Shown here piece after piece: positions 28,860-43,900 of a DNA stretch of 64,000 nt. The notes under the pieces are model-generated. The model was not told where the DNA came from. It worked only from the letters and a program-made list of their open reading frames with translations, and did no database searches. This stretch comes from Scortum barcoo (Eukaryota > Chordata > Actinopteri > Centrarchiformes > Terapontidae): positions 16,895,271 through 16,959,270 of the forward strand of contig CM041536.1 in the NCBI GenBank assembly GCA_023238725.1. The letters run 5' to 3'. The first letter of the stretch is position 1, and the number at the start of each line of letters is the position of its first letter. The position numbers and the translations under genes were made by a program.

Positions 28860-29324
28860 CCATTTTTGTGTACAGTCTATGACTTGTGCACACACGTAGG
28901 TCACGGCACAAGATAGTGCCCCACTTGGTGCACCCCAGTCTAAAGAGCCCGTCCACGCCACTGGCTCCTCCGGATCCTCAGCCCGACTACTGCGCATGCT
29001 CCTGGGCGGCAGAAAGGGGAGGGGCTCGGAGGTGGGCCGACCAACTGTAGACAAGTGTGTGTGCGTGTGTCAACGAAATGTGTGTCCTCTCAGCAGACAC
29101 ACACACACACACACCAACGTGAGACGTGCTAGTTAACGTGTTTTGTTTTTGTTTTTTTGCAGTACTGAAAGTTTTGTTTTTGTCGCCGTGTGGCTGCTTC
29201 GATGTTACTGTCTGTGTATTAAAACATTCCGCTTGCAAAACGCAATATTCGTCGGCCAAAAGCTGCCGACTCCGTTTCTTTTCTGAAGACTATCCGCTTC
29301 CCCTCCCCTCGATGAAGCGCTGCG
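28860..29324 (+). promoter_or_regulatory. nfat5: nfat5 promoter and 5'UTR
   Basis: GC-rich sequence precedes the nfat5 ATG. It has an NRF1-like TGCGCATGC at 28991-28999 and GC boxes (GGGCGG and GGGGAGGGGC) between about 29003 and 29026. A GT/AC repeat lies at about 29060-29113. No TATA box is evident. The start site probably lies downstream of the GC boxes, but cannot be fixed from sequence. Confidence 0.55.
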
Positions 29325-31860
29325 ATGCCCTCTGATTTTATATCCCTCCTTAGCTCGGACCTCGACCTCAATTCCCCCAAATCTCTATACTCTAAAGGTA
29401 AGATTTTACTAAATAAAGGCTGCTGTGGGAGACAGTAACACCCGCTTCGCCTCGGTTAAATCGGTAGCAACGTCTTTAATAGCTGCTAAGCTGCTAGCTA
29501 AGGGCTGCTAGCTCCTTTTCTGCCATTATCATCCTGCCGAGCTAGCACAGTTTAGTTAGCTGCATTTTATTGGTCTCAGTGAGCTCCCGGGCTGTGTTAG
29601 CTGTCCGCCTCACATGCGTGGGACGAGTATGACATTGGGTCGTGAGATTATGTCGATGTGACGAGACTTTGCCGTGGACGTAGCGGGGCTGGTGGTCATG
29701 TGAGGTGGAGACTATTAGCCAGCCATAGCTTACGCGAGGTCAGCCACCACATTGTTCAATGCTTTAATGTGCTTAAATGTGCTTTCTGCACGGGCGTGTG
29801 CCTGAGTGTGTGTGCGGCTGTGTTATGAGGGAAGGAGCTAGATGTTGTTCGTCTGTCACCCTCGTTTGGTTTAGATGAGCCCCCGTGTTGTCGTGGTGTA
29901 TGGGTGGGATTGAGGCAGAGTTGACCTCCTCTCAGTCTCTGGTTTCACAGGGAGAAAAAAAATGTGGCTTCTGGCACTTCAAAGATTTCAAGGCTGACTC
30001 AGTGTCAACATTTATCCTATCCTATCTGTAATATGCTTTGGACACGTGTCAGCCAACTATTACATTATTATTAGCCAACTATTATATTATTATTACTATT
30101 ATAGAAATAATAGCTGCTCTTTTATTGAACTCTTGTTGTGGTAAGCTCAGGTTAGTGGATTTGTTCTGGTTTTCAGCAGCACTTTGTCTGCAGGTTCATT
30201 TCCTTCCTTTTAACAAGTGTATCAACTTAATGTGTAAAGGAACTGCCTGTGAATCTGCTGCTCAGAGCTCGCTGTTGCTTATTCATGAGAAAGCCTTCCT
30301 ACGTTGTGTGGTGCTCTTAAAGTGGTAATCTGAGACACATGGATTTATGCGTTTTGCATCTTGATAGGACACTGTCGGACTGCAGGACTTCCTGTGTTAT
30401 TTTACCCACTGGCCTCGGAGGTGCTCCACATTTTGGTGGCTCATAGCAAACAAGTAGTGTTCATACCCAGTACTATCTTAACCTGGCTGCTGTCTGACCT
30501 GCCACTCTCACATCTGTCTGGCTGCTGCGTATATGTTGCTCATGAGCTAGTGGAAAGCAAAGCTCTCTGACCCTGAAATGGTCCGTTGAACCTGCCATAC
30601 AGCCTCACTGTATTGCATGATGACTGTGTATTTATATCCCAGTAATTGAGTGTGTGCCCACGTTGGGGGTCAAGGTAGCCGGCACGCTAATCAAAGGTCT
30701 AGTTGGAGACGTCATGTTTATCCCACTAAGTGAGAGGCCAAGTTTAGAATACATTGGTTACAGAATTTCTGGCTCTTCAGGTCTCTTCTATATGCTAATA
30801 AACATGTCTATTATTTACATTTGCAATGACCTAATGCATTGTTGTTTTTAACTGGTGAGGGCAGTAATGCACTAAAACTGTGCCAAGTCTGCTGGAAAGA
30901 AAAATAAGAAGTTACTTCCTGTGCCTAGTCTGCTGGAAATTGGAAGAAGAAGACGTCAAACAGACAGGGTCTGTTCCTTCGCGTGTTTCAGGCAAACCAA
31001 ATCACTCAAGGCGTTTGGCACTCTCATAATATTAGCTGTCTCTACGGGCCTTTCTAATGTTCAGATGTCATGGACAAAGCCAGCTTGCATACTTTTATTT
31101 ACAAGGGGGACGTCAGTTAAGTAGGCTGTTCTTGTGTGTACACGTAAGTGTACACGTAAGCGTACACACTGCTAAAAAGAATGTGGCCATATGCCGCCCA
31201 GGTCCTCTCCGAATGTTGGCTCAGTAATCAGATCTTAATGCATTCTCAATGTGTCCTGAGCACATTCAAACCTCTACTTAGAGCTTCCCATTTGTGATTG
31301 GATCACACAAGATGCATGTTAATGACAGGTTAGAACAGCTAGCATAATTATTGACATCACTGCAGAAATATGTGAGTTCATAGGTTGAGGCTAATCTTGC
31401 ATGTGAATAAATGAGCTTATCATCCAACATTGTGAAATATCTAATAAAAAAATAAAATAATAAAAAAAATGTGTGCTCATGTGACGCTTGCTTAAGGGTT
31501 ATCTACTTGGCATCATTTGTATTTTTTTCTTCCAACTTCAAGTGGAAACTTAAAGTGGTTGTTATTTGTTTTTTTTCATTTTATCTTCGCATTGCACAAC
31601 TTGTATATTATGATATCCAGCTCCCCATCCCAAGTATTTTCATTTAGATGAATAGAAAATTCAAGAGAGACAGTTTAATCTCAGTCGGTGGGAAAAAAAT
31701 CTTACATGAACTTATCAGTGTGAGAAACTTGAGATGTAGCATCTGCATGCAAGATTAGATTCAATTGTGTGCGACTTACTCAAAAAACTGCATCGTAGCA
31801 CTGTATAAGATTATGATGTAGTGTTCAATAGTTGTTAGGAGATATTAGATGATGCACACA

Positions 31861-31901
<41 letters not shown>

Positions 31902-34900
31902 GATACATAGTTAGTTTTTTCATTCATCAAAGTAGTTCCAGAATTCACAGTGCAGTCTTTGGATTATCCAAAAGTATTATTCTTGAACAGTGTTGCTGTG
32001 AGTTGATGTAGTTGCTCAAATCTGTGAGCACCATAAAACGGCATTCGCTTCCACTGTATTGGGCATCATAAATCTAAGAGATTTAAAAACAGGATAATTA
32101 AAACCAAAACCCCTCTACATGACTAGGTACCTCTCCTAGAAAGTGAGAAAAAAATTTGGTGAACCAACCCTTTAAAGAGAAAGTAGGGCTCATCAGCTCC
32201 AGAACAAACCATCCTTTGTCTTGCATTCATTTTTGAACATTATATGAATGATTGTAAACATGAAACCTGAGGGGTTTTTTTGTCCTGCTCTGTTATTTCA
32301 TTGTACCTGAACTGAGCCTATTCGTATCAGTGCAAGCATCTATTAGTCTCCATTTACTGTCAGTTAACTGAGACATATGAGAAGAAATTATAGTCCTCCC
32401 TGGAAATTATCCCTTAAAAGCTTGCTCCCTCATAACTTTTATCAACACATTCATGTCTGTTTGTAGTTGTTTATTCACTGTACCTTTTTGTAAACTAGTA
32501 CAGTTAATTTCAGGCTAGGTTATCTACTACAAAGCTCATGTTTAAAAAGGTAAAGCACATATGGCATGCATTTGTGTGTCTTTGGGAGACATGTTAATGT
32601 GTACATGGTAGTAACTCTTTGGTATTTTCAGTTGAAACCACTATTCTGGTTTACTCAACTAATCTACATAAGCAGGCACATGGAGAGTTAAGCACAATCA
32701 TTCCTTGCCAGTATAAATCAGTTTCAAGGTAAACGGACGTGGTGTAAATAGCCAAAAATGGCATTCTTTGTGGTTTGAGTGCTGTGAGTAGCTCCTTTGT
32801 CTGTACTCTGGCTTGAGTATCTCGTTATGTGTTGAAAAAAAATTAAAGCAACCATTATTGGGCACTGAGATACATTCTTGGCCTGCATATTTTTTCATCT
32901 GCAACAAAAACACAGCCCTCATGAATTGTCTATTCATCTGTCATCCCCCAGCTTAGCCCCGAGCCAGCTGCAAAGAATAAAAATGGACTGGTGGCCTTGC
33001 CATTTGGCAAAACCTTTAAGGCATGTGTAATGTGATCAGTGCATAACTACGAGATGAGGTAATTTAATTGTTCTAAGTGTAGGTTAAAGTCAATCCGCCC
33101 CCCTGGCTAGCAAGTGTGTTGCAGCCTACTTTTTTGGGCATAGTCTGACAGGCTCGTAGAGCTGTGCACATAAACTTGCACAGATGTCATCTGACTTCTA
33201 TCAAAGCAAATGGAGACCAACACCATTTCATCCATTCCCTTAACATTATCAGTGTCTAGTATTCCTTTGGGAACAGTTAGAAGTTAAACCCCTTTTTCTT
33301 TTCAACTGAGATTTATGTGAGTCAAGACTGGCCTTATATTCTCTCTGCAAAGGAACTCTTTCTGAAGCTTTCCCGTGTTAACCAAGCAGTTTGGTTACGA
33401 TGTTTACATGGTTCACAGGAAGGCCTCTTTCTCTAGTAACCAGAAATTATGATGTGTTTGATTTGTTGGATACTGTGATAATGTGTGGTAGCCTAGAGGA
33501 ATCACTTTATTCTGTCCACAAACTGTGTTCAATTAGTGTTTTCATGTCGATGAATAAAGCTTTGCATCAACATTTAACAGATGTAACGTGACGGTAGAAC
33601 AGAATAACAAACCAAAAGTGAGCACCAAACAGTTGGATTCTTCTTGTGTACTGTTGTGACCATAAGTATTGTTTTGATATTTGCACCAAAAGTGTTGTAC
33701 TGGTATCAGAAGCAGACAATTTAGTGTTACCAAGCTGTGTTAATCGTTATTATCTCCCACCGTCACAAGCTGCACCACAGTTTGCATATATACAAACACT
33801 GTTTTACATACTCACTCCCTGAGCAGTCTGGCCCAGAACACCGAACGAAAACCAGACCATGCATTTGCTTACCCAAATAACGTAAGCAATTGAAAAACAA
33901 TATACGTTGATCAATTTTTGCTTGTATTGATTATGATCTTTTGTTGGAGATAATTACACCAAATATTATATGGAACTGTACTCAACTTATAAGTGCATAT
34001 TATGTTTTCATCCATATTTACACAATAAAATGCTTGTAAAATTAATCTGGGTAGGTTTCCCACCACTTATCATCAGTGAAATTGCTGTGAATGTTCTGAG
34101 CAAAACCGTTATGTATTAGTGTTATTATTATTACATTATTTATGAATGGCTCAATAAATAAGGGAATATTTCCTATTTTGAGGGGGTGGGGGGGGGTAAA
34201 ATGACATTGCAAATATAATGTCAATTGTAAGTTTTGCTTTGCTTTTTAACCTGCAAGCACTCAGGGAGAGCAAGTGTGAGTAATATCCCATTAAGACCAG
34301 CACAGTAACATGGTTTAACACCATGTTAAATACCCCTCAACCCCCCCTTCCAAAAAAAAGTGGTATTTTTGTCATTATATAATGTAATTTGGCTTTCTGG
34401 CAGGAACATGTACGTAATAGTCCGCCACTGCAGATGTAGTGTGGTGACGTCTGCCATTTGTGTGTGAATGTTCTTCTTCGTTGCATGTGAATGGGTTCCA
34501 GGCCGGTTGAATGCCCACTTAGTAGACTCACATCATACACAGGTCTCCTGTGTGAAAGGAGTAATAGTCAGGACTGAGGTCATGTCGGGTTGCCGGTCAG
34601 TCTGTAATACATCCATGCACAAAGGCCCTGTCTCTTCACGCCACGAACAAAGCAGGCACAGATGGAGGGTTATTGTGAGGATCATGCACACTCTGCTGCT
34701 TGCTTCGAGATTAGTTTTTTTTTATATCTTTTATTGTCCATGAAACCTTGGGTTATAGATATCCTCTGTTTGGAATTCTCTTTTAAAAGTCAAATAAATA
34801 TGTTTATGGTTTGTCTGGTGTAAAGGGCTGGTTCACTCAAAATGACGTGGTTATTGACAACAATTTAGAGATCTCATTGTGAACAGTGGCGCAGAGAGGC

Positions 34901-37900
34901 ACTTTTTATTTTTACTGTTAACAACAGGATCTGTGAGTTATTCAGTTCTTACTATATTTCTGGTTTATCTGGTTTAATTTTTTGCCACTTGAAGCATCTC
35001 AAACCTCATGTTACTCAGCTCTGTTTTAATGGGATTTGTTGCAGGCAATTATATCTCCAAGCCGAGACAAGTTTTACTGTAATTTTGAGAAAATGAACCC
35101 TTCAAGACAGATTGGCTCTTGATAAGCGATAGAGCGTGGAGTTGGCTTTCATCTCAGTACTTGAAGTTTATGTCTTGTGTGTTTGTGCGTTTTTTCCTGT
35201 GAACTATGGTGACTTTGTGTTGTCACTCCCTCAGCAGCATCGCCAACGTCATAGAAGTGCAAGATCATGTGTCTTGTCAGTTTCACCATTCTGCTGGTGT
35301 TAAGTCATAGCTGGGTATCAGATGACTACTACACATGCCGGGTGCTGCCACTGCACAGCTGAAATATCCATGCCAGGGTGTTAATGGGTCCCTGTTTCTA
35401 AGCAACCAGACCACCTAATCGTGTGTTTATCAGCCATCAGATGTGCTTTACTCCAGTGTAGCTGCAGTGGTTGGTTATAGGCTTCTAGGAATTCTCTTAC
35501 CAGCACATATCAAGAAAAGTCTCTTTGGCTCTTATTACATTATGCACATTTAGCTCATCATAAGATATGCTTTGTAGCGTTAGTTTGATCAAGAATTCTT
35601 TGAATATGTGGGAAAGAATTTGATCATGAGACCAAGGTTTTGCTTTCAGTTCCAGAATTGCTTCCACTGATCTTTTTGGGAAAGGATCAAGAAAACAACA
35701 ACCAATCTGAGTGAGATAAAGTAATAGTTTTATTATTACTTGTGGGGTTACATGAGAACAAGTGAAATTAACTGTTGATGCTGTTACTTTTTGTGAGGAA
35801 AATCTTTCGACTTTATTTCTAAAGATAAGTTGGGTGTTTTTTAATTTATTTGAGCTCAGTCTGAATGTTTTTGGAGCCAGCATCTAGTGGTCATTAGTGG
35901 TACTACATCTCAAGGTGATTCTGAATTCGCCAAGAAACAGGCTGTTGACATGGAGGGTTAGGTGTATAATAATGTGTGCTTGGTTTTCAAAGAGTTTAAC
36001 TAAAGCATTTCAAGTTAACTGAGATAAAAGCAGATATTGTTTTTTCTTCTCTTAAAAATGGTAACATGGTATAGATTAATTTTACTAAAAAGGTTACTGG
36101 GCTACATTTCTGGATATAGAGGTAGAACTGCTGAATTCAAAGCTATCAGAAAATTTACACTTGCTACTTGGTCATCTATCCTGTAATAAAAAAATATCTG
36201 ATTTCTGTTTTTCAGAACCTAATTTTGTCTTCTCTTGCTCATCCTTTATGACAGAGTCGGTATATGACCTCCTCCCCAAAGAGCTCCAGCTCCAGCCGCC
36301 GTCCACCCAGACAGACCCACCCACCATGAGCCAGAAGAGTGGGGGAGAGGCGGGACCTCCCCCCTCTGCAGCTTTGGCATCAGGTGAGCTACCTGCTCAG
36401 TCCATGAAAACCATGATCTGGGATCAGTGTCCCTTGCCAATCTATTCCCCAAGACAGTAGGGGTGAAGAAACGTATATGACCTTGTATCAGTGTCTGGGG
36501 GCAACTTCACCCTTTCACCACTTTGAGACAGTTAATATTTATGACTGTTAGAGATTATGTGGGCTAGTGCAGTATTTATATTGCAGCGCTGGTATTTTAA
36601 CACTGCTGGCATGTCAAGATACAGTCATTAGATTTCACTTGGGTATAACTGAGGTTTGGCTGGTACTACGAGGCTATGCTGGTACCAATATGAGGGATGT
36701 CATGGCGCTTTTCCATTAGCACCTACTACTTGGCTCTCGACTTTAGGCGGACTCGGTTTTTAAGGCTTTTCCATTACATGTTAGTACCTAGTACCAGGTA
36801 CTTTTCTAGTAAATATTCGGCCGGGGTTCCAAGTGAGCTGAGTCCGAGCCAAAAATGTGACGTCAGCAGACGACAGGCCACTGATTGGCCAGGGCGTGAC
36901 GTCACTAGATGAGTCAGGAGAGCGACTCGTTCATAAGAGTCAGCCCCGCCATTTTTAAAATGCAATAACAGCCAACACGATCAGAGATGGCTGCACAGAA
37001 ATCAACCCCGTGGAGCAACGACGAGGTGCAGACATTTCTTTGTCTGGTGGCCTCCATAGTTGTTTTGTGTTTGTGTCGCATAACAAATGACGTCCGCTGG
37101 AGTTTCGGGTCACTTGCTTGCTACCCAGGCTGAGGTGGTACTCTATTGTAATGGAAAAAACGACTGAAACTGAGTCAAGTCGAGTCGAGTAGTGCTACAA
37201 CTGTGTAATGGAAAAGCGCCATTAGAGTGTAAAGCTGATTTTTAGAGTAGGACTGGAGCATTTTTTAAATATATTTTAATCATTTTTTTTCTGTATTTTG
37301 CTGCGTTAAAGAAACCACCAAACCACTATTGTTTCAGTTAGTTAGTGTTAGTCTGTTAGCTTGTTTGGCATCGTCTGTATTAACACTATTGTAATCCAAG
37401 CAGGAGCAGCAGCATGTGAAGAGGCATTGCTTGCCTTGAGTCTGTGTGTTGGGGCTTTGATATTCACCCAAATTGCCACTGCACTATGTGACTGCAGCTT
37501 TTCACCAAATCAGTTGACTTGATAAAACCGATTGACTGAAAAAATACACACTTAAAAAACCATTGAATGTAGTTTTGGACCAACTTCTAAACTCCTAGTT
37601 AACATCTAACTAACCTATACCCTGGAAAGGGCAGTGACTTTCTCAAAGGTAGTAATTTTCTCCTGGAAAGCTTTACTTTGAATAAGAGCACCAAGCAATG
37701 TTGAGTTTGCATTAACAGCATGCTAACATAGCTTGTTCTTGTCATTTCACTCCTTTTTTCAGCAGCACTTTTCCCTTTGATGCTTGTGCTTAATGCTTCT
37801 TCTCTTTTTTCCATTCAGCTTTTAAGCAGTTAAAGATATATTAAGGTGGTCCAGCTTTAGAGGTGCAACAAAAAACCCATGCAGCATAACGAGTACTGCT

Positions 37901-40900
37901 CATCCAGATGCTACCCTTTGGCTTAAGCAGTCATCTCGCACATCTCTCACGTTACGACATATCTCGTTCCTGTGTCTGTGTCTTAGCACATCTCTCTGAA
38001 GGTGTCAGTATAGTTAGGTTTGGTTTTGAAATGCTTTAACAAGTGCCTAAAGCAGAAACAGCCTGTGCACATTTGTTATTCACACATACTCTTTTATACA
38101 TTCATACAACAGTTGGCCATCTGATAATATATTGAGGTTTCAAACTGTTTCAGCATTGCAGCTAAATGATTAATCTATCTTTTAGACTAGTTGACATTTT
38201 GAGTAATTGTGAAGGTTTTGTCTCTTTATGAAACAGTGAAGTTGCCCCTAGAAATCGTTGGACTGTCTTTTAAACAATATAGTAAACCAAAGGAATATGG
38301 TCTGATCTTGGATCATGGTTCAGGGCAGCCAACACCAGTTATAAGTGTGAAGGATTGTAGTTTCATCTAGAGAGCAAACTAACTGGTCAACAGTCATGTT
38401 GGAGAGAGCACTTTTGTTTACGCTACCTTTTAACTATCTTGTCTGACGCAGCTGGCCCTTAGCAGTGCTGATCAAAAGCATGACTACTGTAATGTCCTCC
38501 AGATCATCATTAACCAACGTGCTTCAAAATGTCTATAAATGATGGACTTCAAAAGTTACTCCTTCCTTCAGTGTATTAACTCATCCAATTTACTGATTGA
38601 CAGAAGTTGAATCTTGAATGATCAGCTCTCTTGTTGCTCATTGGCTGTCTCGTTTTTATTGCAGGAAGTTCCCTCTGAGGCAGGGAGTGTCTGCATATAA
38701 AATGGTCTGCAGTTCACTGCTCCATAGGTCAGAGGCTTGTTTATTCTGTCTCCATGGCTACGCTCAGTCCCAACCAAATCTTCCAATTGGCATGCGCAAA
38801 CTACTGTTTACTACTGAATGCACATTGCACAAACTGTACTGTAACCTTGGCAACTCTGGCAAGTTTAATTTGGCGCCACATTACCAGCTTGCAAATTTGG
38901 CTGTACAAGAAAAGTTTGACCAGATTTTGTTGTTTCTTTCTGGCAATGTGTATGTAACAATTTGTAGCTTGCTTTTGTTTTTGTAAACAAAGCATGTCAG
39001 TTTTGTCACATTGATTTTAATTGAGAAAGGTTTTGTAGGAATCAAAACATTGTGGGACCTATAGTACCCTTCTCAACTTTAACTTCAGGATATTTGATCA
39101 ATGCTTGACAGCTCTCGCATGCACAGTGAGAGCATATAACCCACAACAGTCTGTTGAAATTAGAGTTGGGAAGAGGGGAAATCAATACAAATCATGCACA
39201 AATTCAGCTGCTTGAATGGGACTGCTAGCCTGCTCTGTGCAGAACACCTGCACTAACTTGTCTGTCTGTATATACTACTACAGATGCCACATCTTCCACC
39301 TCCAGCCCCTCTGCCTCCTCCCTCGTCATGGGAGTCCCATCCACTGGCCCCACTACCTCATCCTCAGACCATCTCAAGGTTCCCCAGCATCTCCACTCTA
39401 CCGGAGGAGATGGAGCTGGAGCTTCAGAGATGCAAGGTATGGAGGGTGCCGTATCTGCCCTCAGCAGAGGCAACGGTGGAGCAAACGCTGCAGCCGGAGA
39501 CGTTGGACCCGGAGTGTTGGCAGGGCTCGGGGTCCAGCAGCCTCAGAACACCCCATCAAAACGGAGGCCCGTGTTGACCATATCGCCACCACCTGAGGAC
39601 TTGTTTGATGACAGCCAGATGTCTTGCCAGGAGGAGCCTGCCATATCTGCTCCTACAGGTCCGGACTCAGAGCACAGCAGCAGCATGTGGGCGGATGACT
39701 CGCTCTCCAACTTCAGCCTGATCAGCTCCGTCTCGTACAACGACAACACACAGAGGTGCCCCGCAAGTCCAGAAAACGCACCCCTCGCCAGCGGCCTGGC
39801 CCCAAGCCTGCCCCTCCGGAAGACAGCATGGATGTTTTTGACGCCGACAGTGCCAAGGCCCCTCATTTTGTCCTATCTCAGCTGGGCACAGACAAGACCA
39901 GTCCCATGGCAAGGTGGGGTGACCCTCGACCATTCAAATTCTGTCAGCATTTTAACTTGCAATACCCCTCCGTAGGAATACATTAAAGTTCATGTCATGT
40001 AGTTATGTCTAAAGTAATTGAATTTCTTGAAGTCATATTGATGTGATCATGTAAATTTTTTTTGTAGCTCACATGAGTCAGGGACTGCAGTGAAGGGCGG
40101 GTCACTGTCTACACAGTTCCCCCAGAGGAGTGACGGGAAGGAGCTAAAGATCCTGGTGCAGCCAGAGACCCAGCACAGAGCTCGCTATCTGACTGAGGGC
40201 AGCAGAGGTTCTGTCAAAGACCGCACACAGCAGGGATTCCCCACTGTCAAGGTTTGAAGAAGGCCACTGGCTTCTTGACACTGGAAAAATAATAATGCTT
40301 ATGTTGGATCTGGCTCAATAACTGCAAAAATACACAAGAGACAGAGTACATGGAGTACTGCACACCACAAGAGAATGCTCATGCTAGTTCAGACACATCA
40401 GAAGCATTCACTCATTAACAAATACCCATGAGTACATGTTTATTTTTAGGTTGATTAGCTTGATTTTACGATGGATAACCTGCTGTATACTGTATGATAT
40501 ATAGTTTTTTGTCAAATCCACAACAGATCCTAATAGAATCATCTAAGCGAAACTTTATCCATTAGTGATAAAACTGGGCAGGGATGCAATGGAAAAGCTT
40601 CTGCCATTCGTTCGTTAATAAGACACTTAAACCTTGACTGCTCCACTGGGGCTTCTTAGTGGCTATCAGATAAAACTGTGGCTGTGTTGGGCATCTCCCA
40701 GTTGTTACTGTTTGCAAAGTATGAAGCACTCGACAAAACAATCCTTGAAATTCATTCGTGCACATGTATAGCAGGGTAAAAACACTAAAAAATACTAGAA
40801 AGTTTCAATTAATTATGATTATGATGAATTATGATTATAACTGAAAAAGAGACACCGTCTGTGTATTTGCCTTGTATGTTTTTGATAAATCTATGCAGGG

Positions 40901-43900
40901 AGAGAATAGATCTGATGCTTTCTGGCAAGCATCCACACATTACCATGCACACACCAGTTTGTTTTTTGCTTATCACAACTTTAATATTTAAAAAAAGTAT
41001 TATTTTCTTATTTATTATTATTATTATTAGTTAGGGTCAAATTATTTACACACAATTTCTTTTTTTTGTTTTTGTCCCCAGTTGGAGGGTGTGAGTGAAC
41101 CTGTTGTGCTGCAGGTGTTTGTAGCAAACGATGCAGGCAGAGTGAAGCCCCACGGTTTTTACCAGGCGTGCAGAGTGACAGGTCGCAACACCACTGCTTG
41201 CAAGGAGGTGGATATAGAGGGCACCACTGTTATTGAGATCCCTCTGGAGCCAAGCACTGATATGACACTTGCGTAAGGGATTACTTATTGTGTATATCAG
41301 TTAATACCGTGTTGATGTTTGAAAAGTACTCCGTGGGCTTGTCATGTATTCCCCATGCTTTGTTGTTTCTGCAGAGTGGACTGTGTAGGAATTTTGAAGC
41401 TGCGTAATGCAGATGTCGAGGCCCGTATTGGCGTGGCAGGGTCCAAGAAGAAAAGCACGCGTGCCAGGCTGGCCTTCAGAGTCAGCATCCCCCAACCTGA
41501 TGGTTCAGTACTTACTCTACAGGTCTCCTCATCACCCATCCTCTGTAGTGAGTAATCCAATCCATAGCATGAACTAAAACTAATCTAGGTAACATCAGTC
41601 TACAGCTACAAACAGCTACCACCAGTGGTCCATGATGCTAAATGCTGGGGAGAGGCATTTGTCCAGTGATGTGTGGTGTTTGACTTTCATCAAACTAAAT
41701 ATTTGAAATTATGGCCATAGGATTCTGTTTTTGTCTCATCTGACAAGAGACTTTTCGGTCTGTTTCCTCTGGCAAACACAAGCCCAGATGTCATGTGAAT
41801 TTATATTCTTTGATTCTTCTGTCATTCTCCAGCCCAGCCAGCGGGAGTGCCAGAGATCCTGAAGAAGAGTCTTCACAGCTGCTCAGTGAGAGGCGGAGAG
41901 GAAGTTTTTATCATCGGAAAGAACTTCCTCAAGGGAACCAAAGTTATCTTTCAGGAGAACATTGCAGGTGCCATAGCCAGCTTGGTTTAGTCAGTTTTTT
42001 TAATTGTATCTAAATGTAATACATGTGCGTAATTTATCTTTCTGCATGTAAAGCACACTGGGGATGGAAGAATTAAAAAATTGTTTGTTTTTTTGTTGTT
42101 TGTTTTGTTTTTTAATTAAAGATGATAATTCCTGGCAAGCTGAGGCAAAGATTGACATGGACCTTTTCCATCAGGTAAATAAAACTGAATGATATGTTTA
42201 GTCATTTGTTTCCAATGCAACAGTATAAGCTACTTTATCAAATCTGCCTGCTTCATTGACCATCTTCATGAGATTTGACTAACAGCGTAATTGCCCTTTT
42301 GGATCTCTGTTTTCCAGAACCATTTGATAGTGACAGTCCCTCCGTTCCACAACCAGTCAGTCACTTCTCCAGTTTCTGTGGGAATCTTTGTGATGACCAA
42401 TGCTGGTAGATCACATGATGCCCAGTCCTTCACCTACACTCCAGACACAGGTACAACCACTAGCTCAAGCATAAAGGTCATCATTTTCCACATATTCTAT
42501 TGGAAAATTATGTTGTATTGTCTTTGGAATTTGACATCATGTGTAGGCAATGTTGTAAGAAGTGTAGATTGGGTTTTATAATATTGGCTAACATGTGGCC
42601 AAATTATTATAAGGAAAAATGTTACCTGCAGTGGTTATATAAATTAACTTTGTGATGTCTGCATTTAAATGAATGGTTTCAGTATTGCTGAAATGCCAGA
42701 ATCCATCAGTGACCTATTACAGACACCATTTTTGGCTAATAAATTGTAAAGCTAAAGGTATAGTCTTCAAATCAGTCCTATGTCTCCAATCTTGCCCTCA
42801 GCTGACAACTCAAATGTCCGGACAGTGAAAACAGAAGGAGCCTCCCTGGTCAAGACGTGTATATTTGATGGCCAAATCAAATCTGTATCATCAGAGCGAA
42901 CTGACTGCTCTGGTCAGCCTTCCAAACGGCAAGAGGACACACCAATGGAAGTGTCTAGCAATCCACCACCCACAGATGTCTTTAAGGTAAGATACCATTA
43001 ATTCTCAAGAAGGATTAATCAAAATATCTACTTTAGAATTGCATTTGGTAACAATTTAGTTTCTTCTCTTTTCTTAGCCATCCCCTGACCCTCTTACGTC
43101 AGTGCAGCAGACACTGGAGCTCAGCTCTAGTCCTCATCCAGGTAGAGAGTCCTTTCAAAGTCCAATGCCCCTACAGCCTGAAGATGTGGAGCTTCCCCAA
43201 GCACCCCCTGTCTTCCCTAGCTTAGAGTCTCTCAGCACCATACAAAAGCAAGACATTGCCCCCACAACATCCTTCCCAGTGTCAGGAGATACTACAATCC
43301 CCCCTGTGACACCAGAAGTCCCTCAGCAATTCCTCAGAGACCCTCAGGACAGCCTGCCCTCTGAGAGTTCCAATAATAGTGGAGGGGTTGTAGTTGTGGC
43401 CATGCCCCAGATGGCATCTCCCTCTCAGCCCCAGCAACAGTCATCACAGGTTCCCCTGTTCCCCCAGGAAGGGGTGGCCCAGCTGGAGAGAGCAGTAAGG
43501 GAGCTGCAGGCTGGAGGTAACACCACACTCCAGCAGGTGTTGGAGGCAGCTGTAGCCCAACAGCAGCTGAACTCTGTCCTGTACAGCCCAGCACCCTCTG
43601 CAGACTCCCTTCAACAGCACGTCCAGGAGAACATGAATAGCCTTAGATTGGGAACCACAGACAATTCAATGTCGACACAACAACAGCTACAAATGCAACA
43701 GCAACAGCAGTTACAACAACAACAGCAACAACAACAAATACAGCAACAGTTTCAACAGCATCAACAACTGCAGCAACAACAGCAAATTCTTGGCAACCTT
43801 CAGCATCAACAACAGCAACACTTGCAGCAGCAACAGCAGCAAGTTCTTAGCAACATGCAGATCCAACAGCAACTTATATTACAGCCACAAGACCAACAGC

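Noticed and set aside
35497..35883. 128-codon minus-strand open frame in nfat5 intron 1
   Set aside because: No recognisable domain and antisense to an intron. Composition is like the surrounding AT-rich sequence, so it is likely chance.
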